This document shows positions 12,401 through 21,400 of a stretch of 60,000 nucleotides of DNA, one piece after another (the stretch's first letter is position 1; each line of letters opens with the position of its first letter). Below the pieces are notes generated by a model that saw only the letters and a list, made by a program, of their open reading frames with translations, did no database searches and was not told the origin of the DNA. This stretch comes from Liolophura sinensis (lineage: Eukaryota; Mollusca; Polyplacophora; Chitonida; Chitonidae): contig NC_088300.1 in assembly GCF_032854445.1 (NCBI RefSeq), forward strand, positions 20,939,608 to 20,999,607, written 5' to 3'. A program made the position numbers and the translations under genes.

Positions 12401-15400
12401 AAAACCATAGCTGTGGATGAAAGTAAGTACATATGCGTTATCACATCTCCTAGTCAGGATGTCTATCTAGAAGAGAGCTATTTTCTTCTTCTTACACACT
12501 TATTGAATGGCCATAACACATACATTTTGTACACCACAAATATTTCAGAATAAGAAAGTGGGAGAACAAACCAAAAACTCACTACAAACTTTACCCCAGA
12601 TACCTGTGTACAATGAGCATAGATTAATGAGACACCTTTTCCCACTCAACGGCAGATCAAGTTCATGCTGGATTTATCACTTACTCTTGTAGTAAATAAG
12701 TATTATGTTACCAGTTAGTCCACAAATCATCACGGCAAATGTTAAAACAAGAATTCAAAGAATACCAGTAGTTATAATTATATAGTGCTAAGATCTTGCG
12801 ACTAAAACAACTAGAAAGGCCCAAATTGTTATACTGCCACAACTATGACTGTCAGTGGAATGCCTAAGGATTGCAAAGCAGTCACTTCATGTGTTATGGA
12901 GTTGTAAGTCATGGTGGTGGTAAAAGACACTGTGGGGAGTTACCCCACTTACCACAGAGGTCTTTGATATGTGAATCACAAACTGCATTTGGAAATCCAT
13001 GTACTATTGGAGGCAATTGAAATCCAGTGAATAGCTGCTCAAAATGAGGTAAAAGATTTCCTTGGTATCTGATATGCCAATTGCTACCAATAATTGGCTA
13101 TCTTTATACCAAGGGTGGCCACTGCCACCCTATGATTGGCCAAAAACTTTAACCAAACTGGACACCGACACCTCCACCGACAGTATCTGATCCCCTTCTC
13201 ACAATACTTCTCCTTGCTTCGTAAAGTGAGCTAATTAACAACAGATTACACAGTTTGGAGCAGAATTACTTCATGTGGGCAAGGTTTTCGATAGTCAACT
13301 ACTATAATTTCAATGCCTCACCGAACAAGTTTGTTAACAGCATATGGGTTCAAATCCGGGTTTGAGTCAGAGATCCCCTCCTGCTTGCAGTATCCATAGT
13401 ACGACAGCCCCTCATCTACATCTCCGTCTCTCCAGTTGTAGGCTGCCCCACACTGTGGAGCCTCCTCCACTACCCGGTTATCATTTTCCTCCCAGTATTC
13501 CTCATCATCCTCTTCTATCTCATCATAGTCCTCATAAACTTCCTCATCACTGTAATATCGTCAGAGCATTGTCTCATTACATTCCTGAATGTAGCTTGTT
13601 AGCGTAACTATAATGTGCCTAGATGTTTGAAAGATATCTCCATACCGGTGTCATTCTTAATAATGTTCAAAAAAGAGACAAATTCTGCCTGTAGTGTAAG
13701 AGACTAACATAATACATGGAAGTTTAATTACATTAACAATTTATATGAATTTATCATAGCAATCATGCATATGAGAGTGGGTAAAACCTTGAACTTTGCC
13801 CAGTACATGACAGCCCTCCTGACTTCAAGCTGCACCTGCCATCTTACATGTATATGGGAAAAACTCTGGAGTATGGCATTAGAGGGCTACAGCAGCATCA
13901 AAAACCATCTTGTCTTAAAAGCCAGGGTAAATGACAAGGATCAAGATAGTCTCAATTGCTTTGCTAACTTGTAACACAATTGTTATGAACTGAACTACTA
14001 TTGCAAGTTTCAAAGCACAATATGGAAAAAAAAGTTTTCAGTCTCTCCACTTCTGCTTGGCGTAATGTCAGAGAAGAATGCATGGCATCATCCATTGTAG
14101 CCATATATGACACTGTTTTGTTAGACGCTCTTGACGTCATGTCACCGTAACTGCCTTAATCAACGTCATATCTGCCTGATTCGACGTCACAAAGGGATGT
14201 GTTGTCGTGTCACACCAACAAAATTATACAAAATAATACTGCCAAATATTTTGTTTTTGAAGACTCTTCAGTCATGTGGGTAAATTCTTTTGAACAATCG
14301 TGTTAGTTTCTTGTAGAATTGAAGTTGTAGCACTTTAAAGAACTATAAAATTCATAAATAAATAAAGCTGTACATAACCAAACCAGCAAGAACTGTTGTC
14401 AAGCTGTGGCCCCTTTGGTTAGGGGGTGATTGCCTGAAGTGAGAATGATGCTTTTATAGCCGGGGACACACTAGACATACAGGGTTTTCATTTAGAATTG
14501 GAGTAGGAGGTCAGAGTTCAAAAATAGGCAGCTGAATTAAAAGTAATTATGCCACAATTACTACTGATTTAAATAGTAAAAATATTCAAAGTAGGCGGCT
14601 ATAGGGATGGCAGTATACAGCTGTCCGTAGCCTGCTTCTTGGCCTTTTTGAACACCCTGGACATATTTTTTGCTCATACAGGCATATTTTGTGAATTTCT
14701 AAAAATCCGTCTCGTGTTGGTGCTGGCAACAGCATATTTTGCTGGTGATCTTGTCCACCCCAAAATTCGCTTGCATCAATCATGGCAGATACCAGCGAAG
14801 AAGTGTGCTGGTGATTTCACTCTGTCCGCGTAGTGTGTCCACTCCGGTGAATTTCGGTGATGGAGACGATTGAGCTGACCAATAAAACAATCCGGAATTG
14901 TGTTGACCTGTGACATTTTGTTTGTGTCACTAGGTCACATGACATAACCTACAGATAACAATCAATGGAACATTTGCCGAGTGTGTCTGCAACTATTCTG
15001 CGAATATCGTCAGCTAATTTCACTGGCGATTAAGTCCGCAAAAAAATCCATCTGTTGCGTCCCCGGTTTAAGGCAGATGAGCCAGCAAAAGCCCCTGAAC
15101 ATGGAGAGTTAAAAATTAAACCATACAAAATTTGTCAAACTGGAAAGAAAGACAATCAATCCAAGCTGCATTTATGAATAATACTGTAGTGGTCATCAAA
15201 TTGCCAAAAAATTGCACAGTGTATTGTTAATAATAGCACTTGAATTTCACTGTCAAAGTCATCCAACTATTTCTGATAATAAAAAAATAAAAGAAATGCT
15301 TACCTGTTAACTTCTTGCTGGTCTTGGCCATGGAGGTCTCTCAACATCTCCATAACCATCTGTTGGTTTTCTGAACTCATGTGCAGTTTCTGCATGGGCA

Positions 15401-16835
15401 CTCGCACATCAGTATCAAAGCTGTGGGTGCCGTGAGTATTTGAGCTGAAATTCACAAGTTACGCATGTTTCCATGAGCTCCTTAATCAAGATATCTCTTT
15501 TAAAGGTGGAGAAAAGATAAAAATTACATCAAATTCTGATGAAAGGGTGCAAATAGTTAGTGGTAAATGTAGTCTTCAATATTGTTTTTAATTTCTCCTG
15601 AAAGAGATGAAGACACATGAAAATAGTTTTTGTATGGTGGGTATTTAGGATCACCTCTTGGTATATACAGTATTACCTCTGTGTAATAATGTTATCAAAG
15701 AGGATGTCACACTTGCTAAATAGATATATTTGCACTAGAATTTGTTCCTTTCAGCTAACAAATGTGTTCAATCTGGATTTTGATCATGTTTATATTTTTA
15801 GTCTGTTCATAATATTATCATAATTCAGATTAAAAGCATGCATTTTGACAAGAATTTGCATTCAAATAAATGTATTAGACATGCATCACATACTTATTTA
15901 GAACATTACAGTGTTAGAACGATATATGCCAAGAGGTGGTCTTAAATACCAAAGTATAGTAATCAAAGTATTTTTGAGAGTATGAAAAGAACTTCAACTT
16001 CTATATGGTTCAAAAGTTCAAAGTAAAGATTAAAACCTAAGTTCACCTATTATTTCAATGTAAACTAAAATGCAAAAAATCATAAAGCATACTTTCTTTA
16101 AAGGTGGTTCATTCTTTTTAGTTCATGGAGAAAACTAGTGTTCATTCCTTATTTCAGTCAATTTTATGTTTATACTATAGATATGATTGTCTATGTTAGA
16201 CAATGTAAAACAATGCAAGATGACATCTCACACAAACAAAAATATACCATCTCTACTACTTCATCAGTATAAACATAAAAATAGTAGAAACAAGCCTTAG
16301 AAACAATATCACTAAAAATGGATCTAGATACTGCTGTTGGAAGTTGCCACTTACCAGGCCTTAAGCAACAACTTTTTCCACCTAGCAGTCCTATCAAACT
16401 TTAGCTTTCACATTTTTGGCAGTAAAGCCAGCTTTTAACGCACCTTAGTGGAGATTTGTCATACAGTGCTCCACCTGAAATGGTAAATACTAGTTCTTAC
16501 CGTTTGCTCAGGGTAAAGGGCCTCCCTCTGCCACGGGCTCTCGCTGAGTCTGACACAGCATAGTCTCCATTAAAGTACCCTTCATCGTGTTTACTGTCTG
16601 AACGCTCACCCCAGCCACCTTGACCTCCACGACCTTGACCTCCACGACCTCGTCCTCTACCACGACCTTGACCTCGTCCTCTAGCACGGCTTTGACCTCG
16701 TCCACCTCCACGACCCCTCCCTCTGGTCTGGCCTCCACCACGACCTCTGCTCTGATTGGCCCGTCCTCCACCTCTATTAGGCTGACCCTTTTTCTTTCGG
16801 ACGCTCACAACGTAATCATCATCGATGTAATCCAT
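309..16835 (-). CDS. DHX57: DHX57-type DEAH-box RNA helicase (3' part beyond window)
   Basis: Putative ATP-dependent RNA helicase of the DEAH/RHA group. Coding exons on the minus strand, 5' to 3': 16835-16501, 15444-15304, 13549-13322, 12410-11408, 11156-11035, 9978-9783, 6970-6846, 6296-6163, 5532-5478, 4565-4354, 3931-3825, 3030-2921, 2615-2556, 1871-1758, 472-309. All phases agree, giving about 1035 residues. Order: RGG-rich N-terminus (about 18-75), acidic stretch (160-190), UBA (about 235-267), RWD-like region split by a CCCH zinc finger (354-372), then helicase motifs: Walker A GMTGCGKTT (607-615), DEVH (708-711), SAT (740-742), QRKGRAGR (1003-1010). This domain order is diagnostic of DHX57. 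The family is about 1390 residues long, so the HA2 and OB-fold parts should lie left of base 1. The start ATG at 16835 has A at -3 and G at +4. No frameshift or internal stop was seen. Biological substrates are poorly known; the identity is near certain. Confidence 0.95.
1380..1757 (-). repeat. Tandem array duplicating DHX57 exon 14 3' end plus donor
   Basis: Four tandem units of about 94 bases. The TGGTGATTGTCAGG word recurs at about 1431, 1526, 1619 and 1713, and the genuine exon's equivalent is at 1807. Read on the minus strand, each unit holds the last 55-60 bases of exon 14 ([13 protein letters not shown]) with a donor-like GTACGTAC or GTACTTAC, followed by about 37 bases of intron. The array lies entirely on the intron side of the exon. 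Confidence 0.9.
1758..1871 (-). CDS. DHX57: DHX57 coding exon 14 (motif V)
   Basis: Encodes [20 protein letters not shown], then [16 protein letters not shown] (helicase motif V). The donor GTACGTACG abuts an array of partial copies of this exon end (repeat 1380-1757). Confidence 0.93.
2556..2615 (-). CDS. DHX57: DHX57 coding exon 13
   Basis: A 60-base exon encoding [19 protein letters not shown], matching the [16 protein letters not shown] segment of DHX57. Phase 2 at both ends. Confidence 0.9.
2921..3030 (-). CDS. DHX57: DHX57 coding exon 12 (motif IV)
   Basis: Encodes [20 protein letters not shown], the start of RecA domain 2 with the VFLPG motif. Donor GTGTGG, phase 2. Confidence 0.9.
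3825..3931 (-). CDS. DHX57: DHX57 coding exon 11
   Basis: Encodes [20 protein letters not shown], then [15 protein letters not shown], matching the MDFEKVNLELIEALLEW stretch of DHX57. TTTTTCCAG acceptor; GTCAGC donor, phase 0. Confidence 0.9.
4354..4565 (-). CDS. DHX57: DHX57 coding exon 10
   Basis: Encodes [20 protein letters not shown] and a variable linker ending in [11 protein letters not shown]. The donor GTAAGA was chosen because it leaves phase 1, which the next exon needs. Confidence 0.85.
4883..4952. repeat. Perfect 23-base inverted repeat
   Basis: The arms at 4883-4905 and 4930-4952 are exact reverse complements, separated by a 24-base loop. It lies in DHX57 intron 9 and would fold into a stable hairpin in the pre-mRNA. 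Confidence 0.92.
5478..5532 (-). CDS. DHX57: DHX57 coding exon 9
   Basis: A 55-base exon encoding [18 protein letters not shown], matching the FPVDQFFLEDA segment of DHX57. The phases (1 in, 2 out) fit both neighbours. Confidence 0.88.
5828..5884. repeat. Short tandem repeat, about 20 bases x 3
   Basis: CACACCCTTGTTCAAATGTG is repeated with small changes, in DHX57 intron 8. A minor simple repeat. Confidence 0.8.
6163..6296 (-). CDS. DHX57: DHX57 coding exon 8 (SAT motif)
   Basis: Encodes [20 protein letters not shown], then [23 protein letters not shown] is helicase motif III. CAG acceptor; donor GTTAGT-like, phase 1. Confidence 0.92.
6846..6970 (-). CDS. DHX57: DHX57 coding exon 7 (DEVH box)
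   Basis: Encodes [17 protein letters not shown] (motif Ib region) and [13 protein letters not shown], the Walker B/DEAH motif in its DEVH form, as in DHX57. The catalytic acidic pair is intact. Confidence 0.94.
7786..8045. repeat. Dispersed repeat, two tandem copies
   Basis: Two adjacent diverged copies of about 130 bases. Both carry a TTCATTGTGGGG or GTCATTGTGGGG head, a GATATGCAAA or GATGTGCAAA middle, and a TGGCTGAGCAAAT tail. A third relative lies at 12910-13060, so this is an interspersed family. Confidence 0.7.
8690..9245. repeat. Degenerate intronic tandem repeat
   Basis: Several diverged units of roughly 60 and 120 bases in DHX57 intron 6. They are marked by recurring CCTAACCTTCAATCCATG, ACAAGAGCTAGAG and GTGCATTTACA words. 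It does not touch an exon. Confidence 0.75.
9556..9622. repeat. ACACC/ACTGACACC microsatellite
   Basis: A simple repeat of ACACCAAC and ACTGACACC-type words in DHX57 intron 6, about 60 bases long. It reads as a spurious PTPTPTL-type ORF on the plus strand. Confidence 0.8.
9783..9978 (-). CDS. DHX57: DHX57 coding exon 6 (Walker A end, motif Ia)
   Basis: Encodes [18 protein letters not shown], then [19 protein letters not shown] and [11 protein letters not shown]. The upstream intron contains an array of partial copies of this exon's 5' end with its acceptor (see repeat 9979-10620). This copy is chosen because it alone is open throughout and has the downstream donor (GTATAT). Confidence 0.93.
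9979..10620 (-). repeat. Tandem array duplicating DHX57 exon 6 5' end plus acceptor
   Basis: About six units lie between exons 5 and 6. The first (about 9997-10120, 125 bases) copies the exon 5' half almost exactly, including the acceptor and [10 protein letters not shown], but carries a TAG where the exon reads CTQ. The later units (about 99 bases; near 10122, 10221, 10321, 10421 and 10519) have lost about 27 bases next to the acceptor and keep TTACAG then [16 protein letters not shown]-like coding. Each presents a decoy 3' splice site. Confidence 0.9.
11035..11156 (-). CDS. DHX57: DHX57 coding exon 5 (start of helicase core)
   Basis: Encodes the conserved entry to the core ([20 protein letters not shown]) and the first half of Walker A (VLVVSGMTG). 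The donor splits the second glycine codon of the P-loop, phase 2. Confidence 0.93.
11408..12410 (-). CDS. DHX57: DHX57 coding exon 4 (UBA, CCCH zinc finger, RWD)
   Basis: The largest exon, 1003 bases. It opens with the UBA helix pair ([18 protein letters not shown], then [10 protein letters not shown]). Next comes the RWD start (EMIALQSIY, then WIIKLDIP) and a C-x7-C-x5-C-x3-H zinc finger ([19 protein letters not shown]). RWD then resumes ([18 protein letters not shown]). It ends with an acidic and then basic linker before the helicase core. A zinc finger inserted in the RWD region is a DHX57 trademark. Confidence 0.95.
12910..13065. repeat. Third copy of the 7786-8045 repeat family
   Basis: In DHX57 intron 3. 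It shares AAAGACACTGTGGGGAGTT, TTTGATATGTGAAT, a GCATTTGGAAATCCATG segment and GTGAATAGCTG with the copies at 7786-8045. Confidence 0.65.
13322..13549 (-). CDS. DHX57: DHX57 coding exon 3 (acidic linker)
   Basis: A 228-base exon. Its first half encodes a run of D, E and Y ([19 protein letters not shown]). Its second half leads into the UBA domain with NPYAVNKL. Phases 2 and 2 match the neighbouring exons. Confidence 0.88.
14459..15068. mobile_element. Putative non-autonomous DNA transposon (MITE-like)
   Basis: A 610-base block in DHX57 intron 2. The left edge reads TAGCCGGGGACACA, and the right edge read inward on the minus strand is TAAACCGGGGACGCAA. They share a perfect CCGGGGAC core. The interior lacks a long ORF and contains direct and inverted repetition (GTGTGCTGGTGAT, TGTCCGCGTAGTGTGTCCAC). 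A TTTA or TA target duplication is plausible but too short to be decisive. Confidence 0.45.
15304..15444 (-). CDS. DHX57: DHX57 coding exon 2
   Basis: A 141-base exon bounded by CAG acceptor and GTAAGC donor. It encodes a segment with [20 protein letters not shown], which matches the LHMTSENQ segment of vertebrate DHX57. Confidence 0.88.
16501..16835 (-). CDS. DHX57: DHX57 coding exon 1 (RGG/RG-rich tail)
   Basis: Encodes [18 protein letters not shown], then about 50 residues made almost wholly of RG and RGG repeats, then an acidic patch. RG-rich tails typically bind RNA and are arginine-methylation targets. The donor follows an arginine codon (phase 2). A TTG-initiated extension two codons upstream is possible in frame, but the ATG at 16833-16835 is the sensible start. 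Confidence 0.9.
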
Positions 16836-18364
16836 TTTCAAACAGTTTCCCTTGGTCTATGGTAACTCAGGAAGTCTGCACTGACTGACAGTCTTCATAA
16901 CTCTCTTCCTTCACTTCATGGCAGCATTTGTAACAAATAATGACAGTGAAATATGAAAATTGCTCTGCCACCTGCACCAATTTTCCTACATATTTTTTTG
17001 ACGGGGAAAAAACGGAAGGAATCAATTTTTATTTGCCATAAGATGGCAATGCGCATTACTACATATGACAGTAGGCCACTTTCCACACCTTGAATCACAG
17101 TACTTATAGCATTTACATACCACTATAATGAAATTTTATTGTAAATTAAAATTTAATCCCGTTGGCTATGAGGCAGGATCTAACTTACATTTACACTTAT
17201 ACTTATTGAGCCCTAGGTGGCTGGCTATCTGTCCCATGCTGAAAATTTCATCAACTTTTACAACGGGAAGTTATCCTTTTTGGTATACACATATTTCCTA
17301 AGTCATCCCAACAAGAATCACTGTGTTTGAACAGTAATTCAGGTTCAAACATGTTTTCAGTTTGAACTTCGGCCGTTCAAAAATTTCTTCTCAGGTATTC
17401 TTTGTTGAAAATTAATTTTGTTTTACATAGAATTTTGATGTCAACAGTTTATCCTTCAAGGAGCCCGTACACACCTTATCTGAGGTTTGAGCATGAAACA
17501 TGGCAGACGTCAGTTGCACTTTAAAATTAATTCTCAACGGTTGGATCGTGGTTGAAAGCAGATTTACTGGACCATGTTTAAACGTCTTTATTTAACTGCA
17601 GCCCTGGACGACTATGTCACGCTCTTTTATGACTGGGCCGCAAGCGTCAGAACAAATATAAAAGAGCAAAGCATGGTCATCCAAAGCTAATTTAACTGCA
17701 GATAACTTGTGGAATCATTGTGTATACGAAACATTAGGATGGTCTCGAGTTATAAAGGTTTGTGAACTTTTCCTGTTGGGTGAGATATGTCTAAGATATG
17801 GGCTATACTAGCAAGTTAGTATAGCACGTCTCGATGGGCTATATAGCTTTGACTTAATCAGTGAAATGAAAAGCATTAAGATGAAAGTGTTTACCGAGGG
17901 TCCAATTCCAACGAATCGATAACTAGAACAAGTAGCAGCAAAACTTCTTTAGGTGATTTATTTTCGTTCCTTGTTCATAGAATTGTTACATTTCTTATTC
18001 TAAAAATCTCATACCCTATGAAAATTACAAGACGCCAAGAGTAAAAATACATGCACCCGTTCAGTACGATCTGCCACGACCGCGAGCAGACGGAATTGTA
18101 AGTCCTGACAGCAGTGACGCCTGGTGGCCAAAGCCCGACTAAACAAAATTCTGTCTCTAAATAAACGTAATGTGGCCACAAATTCTTTGTTTTTCCCATT
18201 TGTTTTCACGTCAACTTTTACCACATGGGAATATCAGTCTGTGCATGCTTGAAAAAGATTGTATTCTAAACCCTGGATGGGAAGATTTGGACGCGTACTG
18301 GTAGAACTTTGAAAGTTTTGTGCTGATTTGAAGTTCACCAGGTGGCGCTGTCGAAATCTTCAAG
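16836..18364. promoter_or_regulatory. Divergent intergenic region between DHX57 and DPF
   Basis: The start codons of DHX57 (minus) and DPF (plus) face away from each other across 1.5 kb, with no repeat-array or SINE insertion apparent. It probably holds both 5' UTRs and a shared or bidirectional promoter. No TATA box can be assigned with confidence. The only clear internal structure is the palindrome at 17585-17705. Confidence 0.55.
17585..17705. repeat. Imperfect palindrome with terminal direct repeat
   Basis: The left arm (CTGGACGACTATG then GCTCTTTTAT) pairs imperfectly with the right arm (ATAAAAGAGC then CATGGTCATCCAAAG) around a GGGCCGCAAGCG loop. ATTTAACTGCAG occurs directly repeated at both ends. 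A possible foldback element or a target-site-like duplication. Confidence 0.6.
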
Positions 18365-18411
18365 ATGGCTGAGACTCTGATTCCCCTGAACATTACAAGT
18401 CTGAAAAGAAG
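18365..18411 (+). CDS. DPF coding exon 1
   Basis: Encodes [15 protein letters not shown], with a donor GTAAAT. The N-terminus is not conserved beyond a short hydrophobic stretch, but phase 2 matches the next exon. Confidence 0.8.
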
Positions 18412-21400
18412 GTAAATCCAAGGTTACTTCGTTTTAGTTGCTTGTAGACATAGTTAAGTAGATCTACCAGAACATATGCCCATGTAAGGATAGACCATGT
18501 TTGTACTTCTACAAAACCACAGCTGGTAACGAGCGATACAAGATGTAGAACAAAGGCGTGTAGACGTCGTTCAACAACGCACGCAAGATGAATGCCTGCA
18601 TATAATTTACACGTGTTTAACTGTATCATCTATGTAGGAATCATATAGACCTCTTGTAGCACTATCGTTAATTTTCTGCTTTAAGAGCGATGTGGGAGTT
18701 AGGCAATAGGCTTTGACTTACATGTACGCACATGTAGTTTCGCTGTACATGGCGCCACCGTTGCAGTCAGAAACGCCCTCTAAACATAATGCATGTTTAA
18801 GTTAGCAGCTTATTCTAGCTAGCTGGATTCTGTGTGTGTTCAATATATATATGGCCTGTAAATGTTGCTAAATGTTGCTATTGTAAAATACACGTGACAT
18901 TTTTAATTTTAAAACTGATTGCATGTAAATATGATTGTTGTTGTATAGAGAAATGAACAAGGCAATCTCTTGTTGACTTGATATTTCTGACATAGATTAC
19001 AGTTAGGCCTACAGATATTTGTCACATACTTCCACAAATACCCAGGCTTACAGGGACGTGTACATGGCGCTCACTGACTGACCAGTGTTGTTGTTGTATA
19101 CTGTCAACTGCAGACACGTTGGGCCCTTAGCATTTAGGTAAAGGGCATTCTTGCTAGAGGGCGTTTTGACGTGATCCCTTACTTAGCATAGCATTTACAG
19201 CAAAAGGGAGATGACTTCGGGTACATCTGTAGAAGACTATTCTGAATTTGTCACTTGTCAAAGAAAAATTCGAGCGGGAGCATCCACATCGGGTCAGATT
19301 TTGTTCTTGGGCATTCTTTCACAGTGTTGTGTGGTAACATTTAATTGCAAATATGTAACTCTGATTTCAATTAGGCAACCACAAGAGTTACAATAGACTA
19401 CACAAGAGTTGCTATTTCAAAATTCTGACATTTATCGTTAAACTGAGTCCATTGCAGACTTTCAAACAAACCACCGCACATCTGCGTACTCTAACTTGAT
19501 GGAGCAGATCTCAGTGAAGTCCGACTCACGGTGCCCAAACTTACCTGTACTATAAATACAAGTTCTTTTTTATGCCTTTTTTGGATTGAATTAAGAAGGT
19601 TGAAGTTGTTCTTGCAGATAGCAAACAAAATATAATAGTTTGCTTGAAGATTTCAATACCAAAAACTCAGTTGTATTTCAAATGCAGAAGTCGGTCACGT
19701 GACACTTCAAGATGCCTTTGGATGGTGAGGCACTTGGTACTGCTGAAGTTCTAGCAGTCAATTTGACCACCACGCAGCGAGTTAATTTGTTTCATAGGTG
19801 AGGATAGTATTAGAGTTTCTACCATAAAATTACATACAAATGAGTAGAGGGTGTGAGTTAGGTTGCTGTAAGTGGGAAGGAGTTTAAAATCTGTGCCATG
19901 TTTTTTGAGAGGTGTTGATGGACTCGGTGTTTCGATGATTGTCACAGTTTTAAAATAGCATCTAGATGGACAACAGCGAAGCATGCTTGATTTCTTCAAA
20001 TAAAAAGCAAAGTCTTCCTTCTTTACTGTCAGTGCAGTTTTACATTATGTATTTGAGAAGTTACTGTAAAGAGAAATCCCACCAGCAAACTGCTACTACC
20101 AAAGAGTTCATTTTAGGCAAATGATATTACTAAACTAAAGTGCAACTCTTCATTCACCTGAGGGTTTGATGTACCTGGGTTTCCTGCCCTCCATAATGGT
20201 CGCCACCATTGCATATGTGAAATATTCTTACAGCAGTCAAGTAAATAAATAGATAGCTTGAGTGTCTGTTGTTGTATTACATGTATTTGATTCTTAACCT
20301 TATTTCAGCATGGGTAACAGTGAACAGTTCTATAAAGAAGCCACAGAACAAACAGCCAATTTCAATACCCGGATGTCCATAGAGAGAAAAATGAGGTTAC
20401 CTTTCTTGGACTCCCAGACAGGAGTTGCTCAGAACCACACAAACCTGTGGCAGCATGCTCGCTATAGGCAACCAGGTATATGCCAGTAATATCTGTGACA
20501 TTTTCACTTTATTTGGGAACTGGCCGTACAACAGCTTCTTTCACGCAGTGTGTCCTGTCCTGGGAGGATTTGGGGAAACAGCAAGAATAAAATGGTTTAC
20601 ATGCCATTATGTGTGCGCAATGCATTTTTTTTGTAGATTTACTACATTTGGTTAGTTCTGTCCTGTAGGTTGACATGATGAAACTTGGAGTAATACTGAT
20701 ATACTTATATATGTTGAAACATAAGGTAAATATAAGTTTATTGGTGCAAAGACCTGTTGTATTTTGCCAATAGCATAATTTCACTAAAATAAAAAGTATT
20801 CAGAGTTATTTTGTCGTGATCAGACTTGACAGTTTATGTAAGACACACAGAGTAAATTCAGCATCAGTCTAACCTGGTTGTGCAGTGTTTTCTATGTCAG
20901 GCTTACTGGAAAGATTGTCTTTTCACTACAGTGAAAATAATGTGTTTTAACATATAGGTCAACATTTTGGGCAGCTGTACACATACCCAGCAAAGAGATG
21001 GAAAAAGAAGAAGTCATTCTTTTACTCTGACCTGAAAGTTGCGAAAGCTGGCGATATTGAGACTGGGAAGCTGGTGAGTACACATTGCATTGATGGACTC
21101 TCCTCTAACTAAAACGTTACTTTGTTCATAATGTTAGTTATCTTGCCGATGGTAATGTTTCTAAAGTGATAGATAGATCAATACCAACATTTAGCTGATC
21201 CCCTTACCTCTTCATTGCAACATACAAAGATACTGTAAATCTTCAACCTTTTCAACCTCTGAAGCACATTTTTCAGTGGAAGCTTTGCTGAAATGATTTG
21301 TTAGTTTCACAGAGGACGCAAATTTCATTAAACTTTGAAAATTATTTGTCTTCACCCCATATTTCTCTCAGAATGTCTCAAAATTTTGGATGCAGATGCG

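Noticed and set aside
13344-13607. 87-residue plus-strand ORF rich in S, P and H
   Set aside because: Antisense to the acidic exon 3 of DHX57.
16508-16865. Open frames on both strands over the RGG region (Thr/Ser-rich on plus, Val/Glu-rich on minus)
   Set aside because: Shadows of the low-complexity RGG codons of DHX57 exon 1.
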